Shown here in pieces: positions 1 to 8,071 of a stretch of DNA of 64,000 nucleotides. The notes under the pieces are model-generated. The model ran no database searches. It saw only the letters and a list, made by a program, of their open reading frames with translations, and was not told the DNA's origin. Both the position numbers and the translations under genes were made by a program. Position 1 is the first letter of the stretch, and each line of letters opens with the position of its first letter. Source of the stretch: Streptomyces sp. NBC_00390 (GTDB taxonomy: Bacteria; Actinomycetota; Actinomycetes; Streptomycetales; Streptomycetaceae); contig NZ_CP107945.1 of the NCBI RefSeq assembly GCF_036057275.1, positions 3,596,001 through 3,660,000 on the forward strand, in the 5' to 3' direction.

Positions 1-94
1 CCGGCGCCTGGGAGGCGCCCCCTCCGCCCGCGCGGCTCAGAGGTGCGGCTTTCGTCATCGTCTGCGGCCCGGCGGCCGCGCGTGCGCCGCTCAC
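1..94 (-). CDS. nuoC: NADH-quinone oxidoreductase subunit C, 5' end only (partial)
   Basis: An open frame continues off the left edge. The best start is a GTG whose last two bases overlap the nuoB stop (GTGA overlap), with AAGGGG inside the nuoB 3' end as its ribosome binding site, about nine bases upstream. An in-frame ATG at 58 is an alternative but has no clear ribosome binding site. Only about 31 residues are visible and they form a Ala/Gly-rich leader with no conserved NuoC motif. The identity is inferred from the canonical nuoA-nuoB-nuoC order, where NuoC is a 30-kDa subunit of the peripheral arm of complex I. Confidence 0.6.
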   Translation of the reverse strand, partial: MSGARAAAGPQTMTKAAPLSRAGGGGASQAP

Positions 95-645
95 CGGAGC
101 AGCCCCTTCATCTCGATCGTCGGGAGCGCCTTGAGCGCCGCTTCCTCCGCCTCTCGGGCCGCTTCCTCCGCGTTCACACCGAGCTTGGAGTTCTGGATCT
201 TCTGGTGGAGCTTGAGAATCGCGTCCATCAGCATCTCCGGGCGCGGCGGGCAGCCCGGCAAATAGATGTCGACGGGCACAATGTGATCGACACCCTGCAC
301 AATCGCGTAATTGTTGAACATTCCACCCGAAGATGCGCAAACGCCCATGGAGATCACCCACTTGGGATTGGGCATCTGGTCGTAGACCTGGCGCAGGACG
401 GGCGCCATCTTCTGGCTCACCCGGCCGGCCACGATCATCAGGTCGGCCTGGCGCGGCGAGCCGCGGAAGACCTCCATACCGAAGCGGGCCAGGTCGTACC
501 GTCCGGCGCCGGTCGTCATCATCTCGATGGCGCAGCAGGCGAGGCCGAAGGTGGCCGGGAAGACGGATGACTTGCGCACCCAGCCCGAGGCCTGTTCGAC
601 GGTGGTCAGCAGGAAGCCGCTCGGCAGCTTCTCTTCGATTCCCAT
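91..645 (-). CDS. nuoB: NADH-quinone oxidoreductase subunit B (complex I, cluster N2 subunit)
   Basis: A 184-residue protein of normal NuoB length. It holds the four cysteines expected to bind the terminal [4Fe-4S] cluster N2: adjacent Cys37-Cys38 in LACCAIEMM, Cys103 in GVCASSGG and Cys132 in PGCPPRPE. N2 passes electrons to menaquinone at the junction of the peripheral and membrane arms. nuoA lies 17 bases upstream and the nuoC start overlaps this stop, so the three belong to one leftward operon. Identification is secure because the motifs are nearly invariant in the family. Confidence 0.97.
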   Translation of the reverse strand: MGIEEKLPSGFLLTTVEQASGWVRKSSVFPATFGLACCAIEMMTTGAGRYDLARFGMEVFRGSPRQADLMIVAGRVSQKMAPVLRQVYDQMPNPKWVISMGVCASSGGMFNNYAIVQGVDHIVPVDIYLPGCPPRPEMLMDAILKLHQKIQNSKLGVNAEEAAREAEEAALKALPTIEMKGLLR

Positions 646-662
646 TGGTGCCCCTCAGCCCC

Positions 663-1022
663 TCAGTCCCATTCCAGGCCGCCGCGCCGCCATACATACG
701 CGTAGGCGACGAAGACGGTGAGCACGAAGAGCAGCATCTCCACGAGCCCGAAGATCCCCAGGGCGTCGAAGGTGACGGCCCAGGGATAGAGGAAGACGAT
801 CTCGATGTCGAAGACGATGAAGAGCATCGCCGTCAGGTAGTACTTGATGGGGAAGCGGCCACCTCCGGCCGGCGTAGGGGTGGGCTCGATGCCGCACTCG
901 TACGCTTCAAGTTTCGCCCTGTTGTACCGCTTTGGGCCGATAAGCGTGGCCATGACCACGGAGAAGATCGCAAACCCTGCCCCGAGGGCGCCGAGCACAA
1001 GGATGGGCGCGTAAGCATTCAC
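663..1022 (-). CDS. nuoA: NADH-quinone oxidoreductase subunit A
   Basis: A 119-residue membrane protein and first gene of the nuo operon. The GTG start at 1022 is chosen because AAGGAG lies about ten bases upstream and the protein then begins directly at the first membrane helix; the longer open frame upstream looks non-coding. It shows the NuoA pattern of three helices with the conserved loop containing EAYECGIEP, then KYYLTAMLFIVFDIEIVFLYP. It is a membrane-arm subunit next to the quinone site. A Rex-like operator lies about 80 bases upstream. Confidence 0.96.
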   Translation of the reverse strand: MNAYAPILVLGALGAGFAIFSVVMATLIGPKRYNRAKLEAYECGIEPTPTPAGGGRFPIKYYLTAMLFIVFDIEIVFLYPWAVTFDALGIFGLVEMLLFVLTVFVAYAYVWRRGGLEWD

Positions 1023-1102
1023 CCTCCCCGCTCCTTCCAGTCGTCCTTGACCGTTGGACCGCACCGGGCATGCGCCTCGCCGCCCCGCGAAGATCGCTCC
1101 TA

Positions 1103-1118
1103 TGTGAGGCAGTTCACA
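1103..1118. promoter_or_regulatory. Rex-type redox operator upstream of nuoA
   Basis: TGTGAGGCAGTTCACA is an imperfect palindrome with five-base arms TGTGA and TCACA. It fits the TTGTGAA-N4-TTCACAA pattern bound by the NADH-sensing repressor Rex in Streptomyces, and continues as CACAA on the right. A minus-strand TAGGAT at 1140-1135 could be the -10 box of the nuo promoter, which would place the operator just downstream of the transcription start. To my memory nuo genes are listed among Rex-linked respiratory genes in S. coelicolor. The site is read directly; the regulator is inferred. Confidence 0.65.
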
Positions 1119-1263
1119 AGCCCGACTGCTCCGCATCCTATGCCTGCCGGTCTGTGATCTGCGACACGGGGTCAGGCATCTCGTTTGTGATCTCCACCAC
1201 CCCACGAACGATCATGAAGTCGGATGAGCGGTGATCTACATACGCGAAGCGCCCGGGCGGTCA

Positions 1264-1280
1264 CCAGATGTGACATCTGG
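1264..1280. repeat. Perfect 17-base palindrome
   Basis: CCAGATGT and ACATCTGG are perfect inverted repeats around a single central G, in the non-coding region between nuoA and the NlpC/P60 gene. There is no T run after it, so an operator is more likely than a terminator. The binding protein is unknown. Confidence 0.55.
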
Positions 1281-1474
1281 AGGCGTTACCGCTGGTCGGA
1301 GGGGTTGCGCACTATCAAGGGGCGGCACGCTCGGGCAAATTGGCGATGGACCGCATCGGGTGATAGTGGACGCTCGTTCACTCGACAGTGGGACGCCTTG
1401 GACAGGGGTGGACAGAGGGATGGCGCGTGCACACGTTCACGAAGTCCTCGCACCCCCCGCACGTTGACCATTCT

Positions 1475-1488
1475 GTGACCTGCGTCAC
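1475..1488. promoter_or_regulatory. Crp-like binding motif
   Basis: GTGACCTGCGTCAC fits the GTG-N6-G-N-CAC motif I recall for Streptomyces Crp, with five-base inverted arms GTGAC/GTCAC. It is about 240 bases upstream of the NlpC/P60 start. A TTGACC that could act as a -35 box lies at 1464-1469, but no matching -10 is evident at the right spacing. Confidence 0.45.
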
Positions 1489-1727
1489 CCGTTATCGGAT
1501 CGCGATAAAAGCGGGCTTGGCCAACGGTGCGAAGCGGTGGTAAGTGCGGGGCAATCCGGACCTTTTATTTAAAGCACATGATCACGGCCCTGATCGCGTG
1601 TGCCGGTTTTGTCCGTTACGGCGTCAATAAGGGCCGCTGGAAGGCGGATTCAGAGGTTCCGCCCGTAACTGTGGCGCAACACACGTTTCTTGAAGGGAAC
1701 CGCCAACCCCTGATAGCGGTTGTCCTC

Positions 1728-2525
1728 ATGTCCCGTACCGCTCACATACCCAGCCACCGGAAACCCCGCCGGAGCGCCTCGACGATGGCGATCCGCGCCG
1801 GAGTTGCCGGTGGCTTCCTCGGCACCATCGCGGTGGCCGGTGCTGCCGGGCCGGCGAACGCCGACCCGGTGACCGAGACCATCGAGATCCCCGTTCTCAC
1901 CTCCGAGATCTCCGCCGCGGTGGAGAAGTCCGCGGAGGCCACGCAGCAGGTCGCGCTCGACCTCCAGCTGCAGGCCCACGAGGACGCCGCCGCGGCCAAG
2001 GCCGCGAAGGCCGCCAAGAAGGCCAAGGCCGAGGCGGACCGCAAGGCGGAGGCCAAGGAGAAGGCAGAGGCCAAGGCGCGCGCGGCAGAAGCGGCGGAGG
2101 AGCGTGCCTCCCGCACCGCGGAGCGCACGACGCTCTCCGCGCCGAGCTCCGGCAGCTCCGCGCCCGCGAGCGGCTCGGCAGCCACCGTCGTGGCCTTCCT
2201 CAAGGCGCAGCTCGGCGACGCGTACATCATGGGCGCCACCGGCCCGAACGCCTGGGACTGCTCCTCCCTGGTCCAGGCCGCGTTCCGCACCGTCGGTGTC
2301 GACCTGCCGCGCGTCTCGCAGGACCAGTCGGTCGCGGGCACCCAGGTGGGCACCTCCAACCTCCAGGTCGGCGACATCCTGTACTGGGGCAGCGCGGGTT
2401 CCGCGTACCACACGGGTGTCTACATCGGTAACGGCCAGTACCTGGACGCCGCGAACCCGGGCAAGGGTGTCGTGATCCAGGACCTCTCGGGCTACCCGGC
2501 GACGGGCGCGGTCCGGGTCCTCTGA
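1728..2525 (+). CDS. Secreted C40 (NlpC/P60) peptidoglycan hydrolase
   Basis: 265 residues. An Arg-rich signal peptide spans about residues 1-46 (cleavage near PANA-DP), followed by an Ala/Lys/Glu-rich coiled coil (about 60-130), a Ser/Ala linker and a C-terminal NlpC/P60 domain (about 150-265). The catalytic cysteine is Cys178 in AWDCSSLV and the histidine is His228 in YHTGVYIGNG. Such enzymes cut peptide stems in peptidoglycan during growth, germination or septation. ATG 1728 is chosen because it gives a clean signal peptide; its ribosome binding site is weak. A strong terminator follows directly, so the gene is probably a single transcription unit. Confidence 0.9.
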   Translation: MSRTAHIPSHRKPRRSASTMAIRAGVAGGFLGTIAVAGAAGPANADPVTETIEIPVLTSEISAAVEKSAEATQQVALDLQLQAHEDAAAAKAAKAAKKAKAEADRKAEAKEKAEAKARAAEAAEERASRTAERTTLSAPSSGSSAPASGSAATVVAFLKAQLGDAYIMGATGPNAWDCSSLVQAAFRTVGVDLPRVSQDQSVAGTQVGTSNLQVGDILYWGSAGSAYHTGVYIGNGQYLDAANPGKGVVIQDLSGYPATGAVRVL

Positions 2526-2548
2526 CACCGCACCACGCAACTGTGCCG

Positions 2549-2582
2549 AAGGCCGTCGCTCCCCGAGGGGAGCGACGGCCTT
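2549..2582 (+). terminator. Strong intrinsic terminator after the NlpC/P60 gene
   Basis: A 15-base perfect stem, left arm 2549-2563 and right arm 2568-2582, with a four-base CGAG loop and a short T run, begins 23 bases after the stop codon. Confidence 0.85.
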
Positions 2583-2610
2583 TCGCGCATCCGCCTGCCA
2601 CACTGCCCTG

Positions 2611-3399
2611 ATGATCCGTTTCCGATTCGACCTCCGCCCGGTCGCCGGCATCCAGCCGTGGGGCGGCGATGACCCTTCCCTCCACTGGTTCGCGCTGACG
2701 GAGGGGTGGTACTGGATCGAGGCGGGCGGTCACGAGCTGCTGCGCTACTCGGAGCGCACGCTGCACAGGTGGGCCGGCGAGGAGGGCGGTGGGACGGCGA
2801 CGTCCCCCTATGCCGCGTACTACGTCGTCCGGCTCTGGGAGGACGTGATCGAGATGCTCCCGGAGGTGCTGGAGCCGGTACCGGAAGATCTCGTCGGCTT
2901 CGTGGCCGCGGATCTTGGCGACTGGCCGTCCCGCGAGAACACACCGGAGGCGGAGGCGGCAGGGCTGTGGCATTCCGACCGCTCGATGTACATGGGTCCC
3001 CTGCGGAACGCGCCGCACATCCGGTGGTGGCGGACGATCATCGACGGCGACGATGCCGTCACCGTCTCCTGGCAACACCGCTCTGACTCCGAGATCGAGT
3101 TCGCGGGGCCTCCGGAAGGCACCGCCACCGTGCCGACGAGGTCGTTCGTCGCCGCCGTGGCCGAGTTCGACCGCGCGCTGCTCGCCGCGATGGACGAACG
3201 CATCACCGCACTGGAGGCCGCGGGCCCGCCTCCCGGTGTCGGCCTGGACCTGCGGCATCTCCGCCGTGAACAGCAAGAGCGAGCGGGGAGGCTGCAGCAG
3301 GCGCGGGCGCGCGAGTGCGACACGGACTGGGACGTGATCAGGGCCGGAGCCCGTGAACTCCTCGCCGCCGGGGCCGGCCCCGCGCCCGGATCCTCGTGA
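2611..3399 (+). CDS. DUF5984 family protein
   Basis: 262 residues, soluble, with no signal peptide. The N-terminus (LRPVAGIQPWGG, then LHWFALTEGWYWIEAGG) matches the DUF5984 family found widely in Streptomyces and sometimes linked to toxin-immunity or SMI1/KNR4-like settings. No catalytic motif is visible. Several Trp-rich stretches in the first third suggest a compact alpha/beta fold. It lies alone between the hydrolase terminator and a convergent flavoprotein gene. The function is unknown. Confidence 0.75.
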   Translation: MIRFRFDLRPVAGIQPWGGDDPSLHWFALTEGWYWIEAGGHELLRYSERTLHRWAGEEGGGTATSPYAAYYVVRLWEDVIEMLPEVLEPVPEDLVGFVAADLGDWPSRENTPEAEAAGLWHSDRSMYMGPLRNAPHIRWWRTIIDGDDAVTVSWQHRSDSEIEFAGPPEGTATVPTRSFVAAVAEFDRALLAAMDERITALEAAGPPPGVGLDLRHLRREQQERAGRLQQARARECDTDWDVIRAGARELLAAGAGPAPGSS

Positions 3400-3429
3400 C
3401 CCGAGGCCCCGTGCGACGTGGGCCGGCCA

Positions 3430-4716
3430 TCACGCCTTGGGGGCCACCTTCGACAAGCCGTTGATGATGCGGTCCATCGCGTCGCCGCCCGTCGGGTCCG
3501 TCAGATTGGCCAGCATCTTCAGCGTGAACTTCATCAGCGTCGGGTGCGTCAGACCGCGCTGCGTCGCGATCTTCATGACCTTCGGGCTGCCGATGATCTT
3601 CACGAAGGCGCGGCCGAGCGTGTAGTAGCCGCCGTACGTGTCCTTGAGGATCTTCGGGTAGCGGTGCAGGGCCAGTTCGCGCTGGGCCTCCGTCGCGCGG
3701 GCGTGCGCCTGGACGATGACGTCCGCGACGATCTGGCCGGACTCCATCGCGTACGCGATGCCCTCGCCGTTGAACGGGTTGACCAGGCCGCCCGCGTCAC
3801 CGACCAGAAGCAGGCCCCGGGTGTAGTGGGGCTGCCGGTTGAACGCCATCGGAAGGGCGGCGCCGCGGATCGGGCCGGTCATGTTCTCCGGCGTGTACCC
3901 CCAGTCCTCGGGCATCGAGGCGCACCAGGCCTTGAGGATCTCGCGCCAGTCCAGCTCCTTGAAGGACGAGGAGGTGTTCAGCACGCCGAGGCCGACGTTC
4001 GACGTGCCGTCGCCCATGCCGAAGACCCAGCCGTAGCCGGGCAGCAGCCGGTCCTCGCCCGGACCGCGGCGGTCCCACAGCTCCAGCCAGGACTCCAGGT
4101 AGTCGTCGTCGTGGCGGGGAGAGGTGAAGTAGGTGCGGACGGCGACGCCCATGGGGCGGTCCTCGCGGCGGTGCAGGCCCATCGCCAGTGAGATGCGCGA
4201 GGAGTTGCCGTCGGCCGCGACGACCAGTGGGGCGTGGAAGGTGACCGGGGTCTTGTCCTCGCCGAGCTTCGCCTCGACACCCGTGATGTGCCCGGTGCGG
4301 TCGTCGACGATCGGCGCGCCGACGTTGCAGCGCTCGTACAGCCGCGCACCCGCCTTCTGTGCCTGCCGGGCCAGCTGCTCGTCGAAGTCGTCCCGCTTGC
4401 GGACCAGTCCGTAGTCCGGGTACGAGGCGAGATCCGGCCAGTCCAGCTGGAGCCGGACACCGCCGCCGATGATCCGCAGACCCTTGTTGCGGAGCCAGCC
4501 GGCCTCCTCCGAGATGTCGATGCCCATGGCGACGAGCTGCTTGGTGGCGCGCGGGGTGAGCCCGTCGCCGCAGACCTTCTCGCGCGGGAACGCGGTCTTC
4601 TCGAGGAGCAGGACGTCGAGGCCTGCCTTGGCCAGGTAGTACGCGGTGGTGGAGCCGGCCGGGCCTGCCCCGACGACGATCACATCGGCAGTGTGCTCGG
4701 AGAGGGCTTCGGTCAC
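3430..4716 (-). CDS. Geranylgeranyl reductase family FAD-dependent oxidoreductase
   Basis: 428 residues. GTG 4716 is chosen because GGGAGAA lies about eight bases upstream and the Rossmann motif VVGAGPAGSTTAYYLAKAG then follows near residue 10; the longer upstream frame is not coding-like. The second FAD motif GLLLVGDAGGLVNPFNGEG is present, with the family's MESG segment after it. Enzymes of this group saturate isoprenoid chains using FADH2. Streptomyces menaquinones are partly hydrogenated, and mycobacterial MenJ of this family does that job. The location between nuo and menG supports a menaquinone side-chain role, which is inference. Confidence 0.85.
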   Translation of the reverse strand: MTEALSEHTADVIVVGAGPAGSTTAYYLAKAGLDVLLLEKTAFPREKVCGDGLTPRATKQLVAMGIDISEEAGWLRNKGLRIIGGGVRLQLDWPDLASYPDYGLVRKRDDFDEQLARQAQKAGARLYERCNVGAPIVDDRTGHITGVEAKLGEDKTPVTFHAPLVVAADGNSSRISLAMGLHRREDRPMGVAVRTYFTSPRHDDDYLESWLELWDRRGPGEDRLLPGYGWVFGMGDGTSNVGLGVLNTSSSFKELDWREILKAWCASMPEDWGYTPENMTGPIRGAALPMAFNRQPHYTRGLLLVGDAGGLVNPFNGEGIAYAMESGQIVADVIVQAHARATEAQRELALHRYPKILKDTYGGYYTLGRAFVKIIGSPKVMKIATQRGLTHPTLMKFTLKMLANLTDPTGGDAMDRIINGLSKVAPKA

Positions 4717-4819
4717 GGCGGGTTCTCCCGAGGATTCGATTCGATATTGCGTACCGAACGGCACAGGACGTGTGCAGTCTATGGGGGCGTACTGATCAGC
4801 CGACTGAAGGGCTCCGTCT

Positions 4820-5341
4820 ATGAGCAGCAGGCCGCTCCCCGTCGTACAGCTGCGTGTGCCCACCGATGAGGACGCCCTGGCGTGGCACCGGGTCTTCGAC
4901 GACCCCGACGTCATGGAGTTCCATGGCGGCGCCACGGCGGAACTGTCCGTGTACGAGGAGCTGACGGCGCGCCAGCGGCGGCACGACGCGGAGCGTGGTT
5001 TCTGCCTGTGGACCCTGCTGGACGAGGACGGAGAGGTCATCGGCTTCACCGGCGCGCAGCCGTGGCCGCACGAGGGCTTCGGGCCGTACGGCGAGATCGA
5101 GATCGGCTGGCGGCTCGCCCGGGCGGCGTGGGGCAAGGGATACGCGACGGCCGCCGCCCGTGCCACGCTGGAGCGGGTACGGGCGGCGGGGGTGGAGCGG
5201 GTGTTCTCGATGATCGACGCTCGCAACGAGCGGTCCATCGCCGTGACCCGGCGGCTCGGCATGGAGGTCGTCGAGACCTTCGCGACGCCTGATTCCGGGC
5301 GGAAGGGGTACTGCTTCCGGCTGGACCTCAGTCGATCCTGA
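4820..5341 (+). CDS. GNAT family N-acetyltransferase (RimJ/RimL type)
   Basis: 173 residues. It has the acetyl-CoA pattern of a GNAT fold: EIEIGWRLARAAWGKGYATA covers the motif A strand and pyrophosphate loop, followed by NERSIAVTRRLGM and a final YCFRLD strand. This subgroup acetylates N-termini, ribosomal proteins or small amines; no substrate can be assigned. ATG 4820 is preceded by GAAGGG. The 3' end overlaps the convergent zinc-ribbon membrane protein gene by 14 bases. Confidence 0.88.
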   Translation: MSSRPLPVVQLRVPTDEDALAWHRVFDDPDVMEFHGGATAELSVYEELTARQRRHDAERGFCLWTLLDEDGEVIGFTGAQPWPHEGFGPYGEIEIGWRLARAAWGKGYATAAARATLERVRAAGVERVFSMIDARNERSIAVTRRLGMEVVETFATPDSGRKGYCFRLDLSRS

Positions 5342-7949
5342 ACGTCCTGAGGGCGGTGGAGAACACCACGTCCTTGTCGGCGTCCCAGCGGTCGGCGCGG
5401 CCGGCGGCGAGGATCGCGTACTCCGTGCCGTCGGGGGCGACGAACGCCTGGTCGATGACGTGCCGCTGGAGCGCGCCCTCCTCCGGCTCAGGGACGTGGA
5501 CGAACTCCCAGAGCGCACCCGGCCGGTCCTGATAGGTGTTCTCGGTCAGCTGCTTGCGCTCGTACCGGGTCTCCGGGGTCTCCAGGTGCTTCTTCTCCAG
5601 GCCCACGAGGTTCTCGTACGACGTCATGGGGGTGTCCTTGATGACGCCGATCTGGAGGTAGTCGCCGCCGGTCGGCGCCTCGTAGAAGACCTGGCTGCCG
5701 GCCTGCCGGCGCGTCCAGCCGTCCATCACCGCAACCGTGAAGCCCGCCGGGTCCTGCTTGAGCACCATTCCGGCGGGCAGCGGGCCGTCGTCCGCCTGGG
5801 TCGCGGAAGGGGACGCAGATGCGGACGGGGACGGGGACGGGGAGGCGGAAGCGGATCCGGAAGGGGAAGGCGAGGGGGACCGGGTCGCCCGGGCCTTGTT
5901 GTCGGCCTCCTGGGACGGCTGGGACACGGTGGTGTCGTCCTTCTTGTCCTGGAACAGCAGCAGACCGGCCGTGGCACCGCCGCCGACGACGAACGCTGCG
6001 ACGAGGGTTGCCGTCCAGACGAGGACCTTCCGACGCCGGCCGTTGCCGGCCTCGGCGTCCGGGGCCGGGGCGACGTGCGCGGTGGCGGTCTGCGCGGCGG
6101 CGACGGCGTACGGGTCGGGAGCCGCGTACGGCGTACCGGGCGGCTGGGCCTCGACCTGGGGATGCGCGCCGTACGGCTGCGCCGTGGGACCGGGTTCGGC
6201 CGCACCCGGAAGGATCCCGGGGTCTGACGCCGTCGCCGGGCCCGCGGGCGCGGCCGGCATCCCAGGTGCAGCCGGTCCGGTCGGCGTTCCAGCAGGTGCC
6301 GGGACGCCTGCCCCGGGCAGCGCGGGCGACCCGGCCTGTGCCTCGGGCACGGCGGGAGTCGCGGCCGCCCCGGGCCCGGCAGGCGCCATGGGTACGGAGT
6401 CCGGAGCCACCGCCGGGGCCTGCGCTTCGGCCGCGCCCGCAGGCGTGGGGAGCCCCGATGCAGCGGGACCGGCCGGCGACGCGAACGGCGGCGTCGGCAC
6501 TCCCGGCGACCATGCCTGGCCGGGGCCGTGTACCGGCGGAGCGGGGTGGCCGCCCGTCAGCCGCAGCGCGTACGGGCCCAGCAGCGTCGCCCCGCCCACC
6601 CACAGCAGACCGAACAACAGCACGTCCGGGACGCTCGGCGCGAGCTCGGAGCTGCCGGGCGACCCGAAGTCCCGGACACCGCCCCCGAGTTCGACGGAGA
6701 GCCCGCCGAGGCCCGCGCCCAGCAGGATCAGTCCCAGAGCGAACGCCCCGGCCAGCACCTGCTCCCGCCGGTCGGCCGAGCGGCGGGCCGCGAGGACGCC
6801 GATGACCAGTGCACACACCGTGCCGAGGGCCAGCGCCCCGGCCACCGCGCCGCCGCCCCACACGTCGGAGATCTCGCCGGGTCCGAAGCTGCCGTGCCCC
6901 GCACCGGACCCGAGCACGCTGAAGTGCTGCCCGTCGATGGCGTAGTCGACGGGCGCGCCCCAGCTCAGGCCGAGCACCGCGAAGCCGATGTTGGGCAGGA
7001 TCGGCAGGGCGATCAGCAGCGCCTGACCGTCGACGTCATCGGCATTGGCGTACAGGACGAACCCGGTCAGCGAACACAGCGCCAGCACCACACCGAGCGC
7101 GCGCACCGCCGTGCCCAGTGCGCGCACCGCCGACCGGGCTCCCGGCCGCTGTCCCGTCCACGCGGCGAGCCGATCGCGCTGCAGCGCACCCGTGCTCACC
7201 GCAAGGGAGATGGCGAGCGCCCCGAGCGCGGCGAGCAACGGCGCCGAGGAGATCGCGACACCCTGGACCTCGGGCTGGGCGAACAGGCCGAGGACGAGTA
7301 CCTCGCCGGTGACCAGCAGCGACATCCGTACGGCAGCTTCCAGGCCCTCGCCGCGTCCGCGCAGCATCCTGGCGCCCACGAACAGTGCCGCCACGAACAG
7401 CACGGTCACCGTCATCGGCACCAGGGAGAAGGACACCACGCCCTGGCCGATCGACTCCGTGCCGGAGCCGGAGTAGTCGGAGCCTGAGTAGCCGCCGCCC
7501 GGGTAGCCGCCCGGGCCGTACGGCGAAGTATCCGCCGCCGCCAGCTCGATGCCTCCGCCGACGCCCTGCAGCAGCATCGCGAGGGCGATCCTCATCCGGT
7601 CGCTCCAGCCGACGACGACGTCGTCGTCCTGCCCGTACGTGGGAAGGGCGAGCACGGCCGCGAGCACGAGCAGCAGCCCGGCCGGCCAGATCGTCGCCTT
7701 GGCCGCGCTCAGCCAGTCACCGCGGAGGACCCGGCCGATGAACTCCCCGACCGGGGAAGGCTGCACCGGCCCCGGCGCATACGCGGGCGGTGCGGCGTAC
7801 GACGGGGGCGGCGCGGACGGGACGGCGGGCGCGGACGGGGGAACCGGCGGTGGCGCCGCGGGCTCCGGCAGTCGCTCGCGACCGCACTTCATGCAGAAGC
7901 GTGCCTCGTCCGGGGACGGGTTGCCGCAGTGCGGGCAGTACGACGCCAT
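5328..7949 (-). CDS. Zinc-ribbon multi-pass membrane protein with extracytoplasmic C-terminal domain
   Basis: 873 residues. An N-terminal zinc ribbon (Cys5, Cys8, Cys19, Cys22) is followed by a Pro-rich stretch, many hydrophobic helices (about 80-440), a long Pro/Ala/Gly-rich linker, a further helix after GNGRRRKVLVWTATLV, a Ser/Pro-rich spacer and a folded C-terminal domain of about 150 residues containing GFTVAVMDGW and DQAFVAPDGTEYAILAAGR. That last domain resembles the sensor domains following the membrane helix in many Streptomyces Ser/Thr kinases, but no kinase domain is present. ATG 7949 has CGGAG about nine bases upstream. The function is unknown; a stress-sensing membrane scaffold is a guess. 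Confidence 0.7.
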   Translation of the reverse strand: MASYCPHCGNPSPDEARFCMKCGRERLPEPAAPPPVPPSAPAVPSAPPPSYAAPPAYAPGPVQPSPVGEFIGRVLRGDWLSAAKATIWPAGLLLVLAAVLALPTYGQDDDVVVGWSDRMRIALAMLLQGVGGGIELAAADTSPYGPGGYPGGGYSGSDYSGSGTESIGQGVVSFSLVPMTVTVLFVAALFVGARMLRGRGEGLEAAVRMSLLVTGEVLVLGLFAQPEVQGVAISSAPLLAALGALAISLAVSTGALQRDRLAAWTGQRPGARSAVRALGTAVRALGVVLALCSLTGFVLYANADDVDGQALLIALPILPNIGFAVLGLSWGAPVDYAIDGQHFSVLGSGAGHGSFGPGEISDVWGGGAVAGALALGTVCALVIGVLAARRSADRREQVLAGAFALGLILLGAGLGGLSVELGGGVRDFGSPGSSELAPSVPDVLLFGLLWVGGATLLGPYALRLTGGHPAPPVHGPGQAWSPGVPTPPFASPAGPAASGLPTPAGAAEAQAPAVAPDSVPMAPAGPGAAATPAVPEAQAGSPALPGAGVPAPAGTPTGPAAPGMPAAPAGPATASDPGILPGAAEPGPTAQPYGAHPQVEAQPPGTPYAAPDPYAVAAAQTATAHVAPAPDAEAGNGRRRKVLVWTATLVAAFVVGGGATAGLLLFQDKKDDTTVSQPSQEADNKARATRSPSPSPSGSASASPSPSPSASASPSATQADDGPLPAGMVLKQDPAGFTVAVMDGWTRRQAGSQVFYEAPTGGDYLQIGVIKDTPMTSYENLVGLEKKHLETPETRYERKQLTENTYQDRPGALWEFVHVPEPEEGALQRHVIDQAFVAPDGTEYAILAAGRADRWDADKDVVFSTALRTFRID

Positions 7950-8071
7950 AGGTGGACTCCGAAGTGGCAGGCGGGGGCAGCGAGATAAGGAAGCCGTAAA
8001 CAACTGACTCATCTTCCCCGTCCACCGGTTCCCGTCAACTTGCCTTTCCGGCACGGGAGATGGGTCGCAGG

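Larger units (their letters stand above)
1023..1727. other. Long divergent intergenic region, nuoA / NlpC-P60 gene
   Basis: About 700 bases without a convincing gene; short frames here lack codon bias. It holds the Rex-like site, a perfect 17-base palindrome at 1264-1280, a Crp-like motif at 1475-1488 and an AT-richer tract around 1560-1575. The last roughly 200 bases ahead of the hydrolase start could be a long leader RNA. A ydaO-type c-di-AMP riboswitch, common ahead of cell-wall hydrolases in actinomycetes, was looked for but its conserved core could not be confidently matched by eye. Confidence 0.6.

Noticed and set aside
43..1157. Plus-strand frames over nuoA and nuoB
   Set aside because: They are shadows of the leftward nuo genes, which have all conserved residues.
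1500..1727. c-di-AMP (ydaO) riboswitch ahead of the NlpC/P60 gene
   Set aside because: Such leaders are common for these genes, but the conserved core could not be matched by eye; a covariance search is needed.
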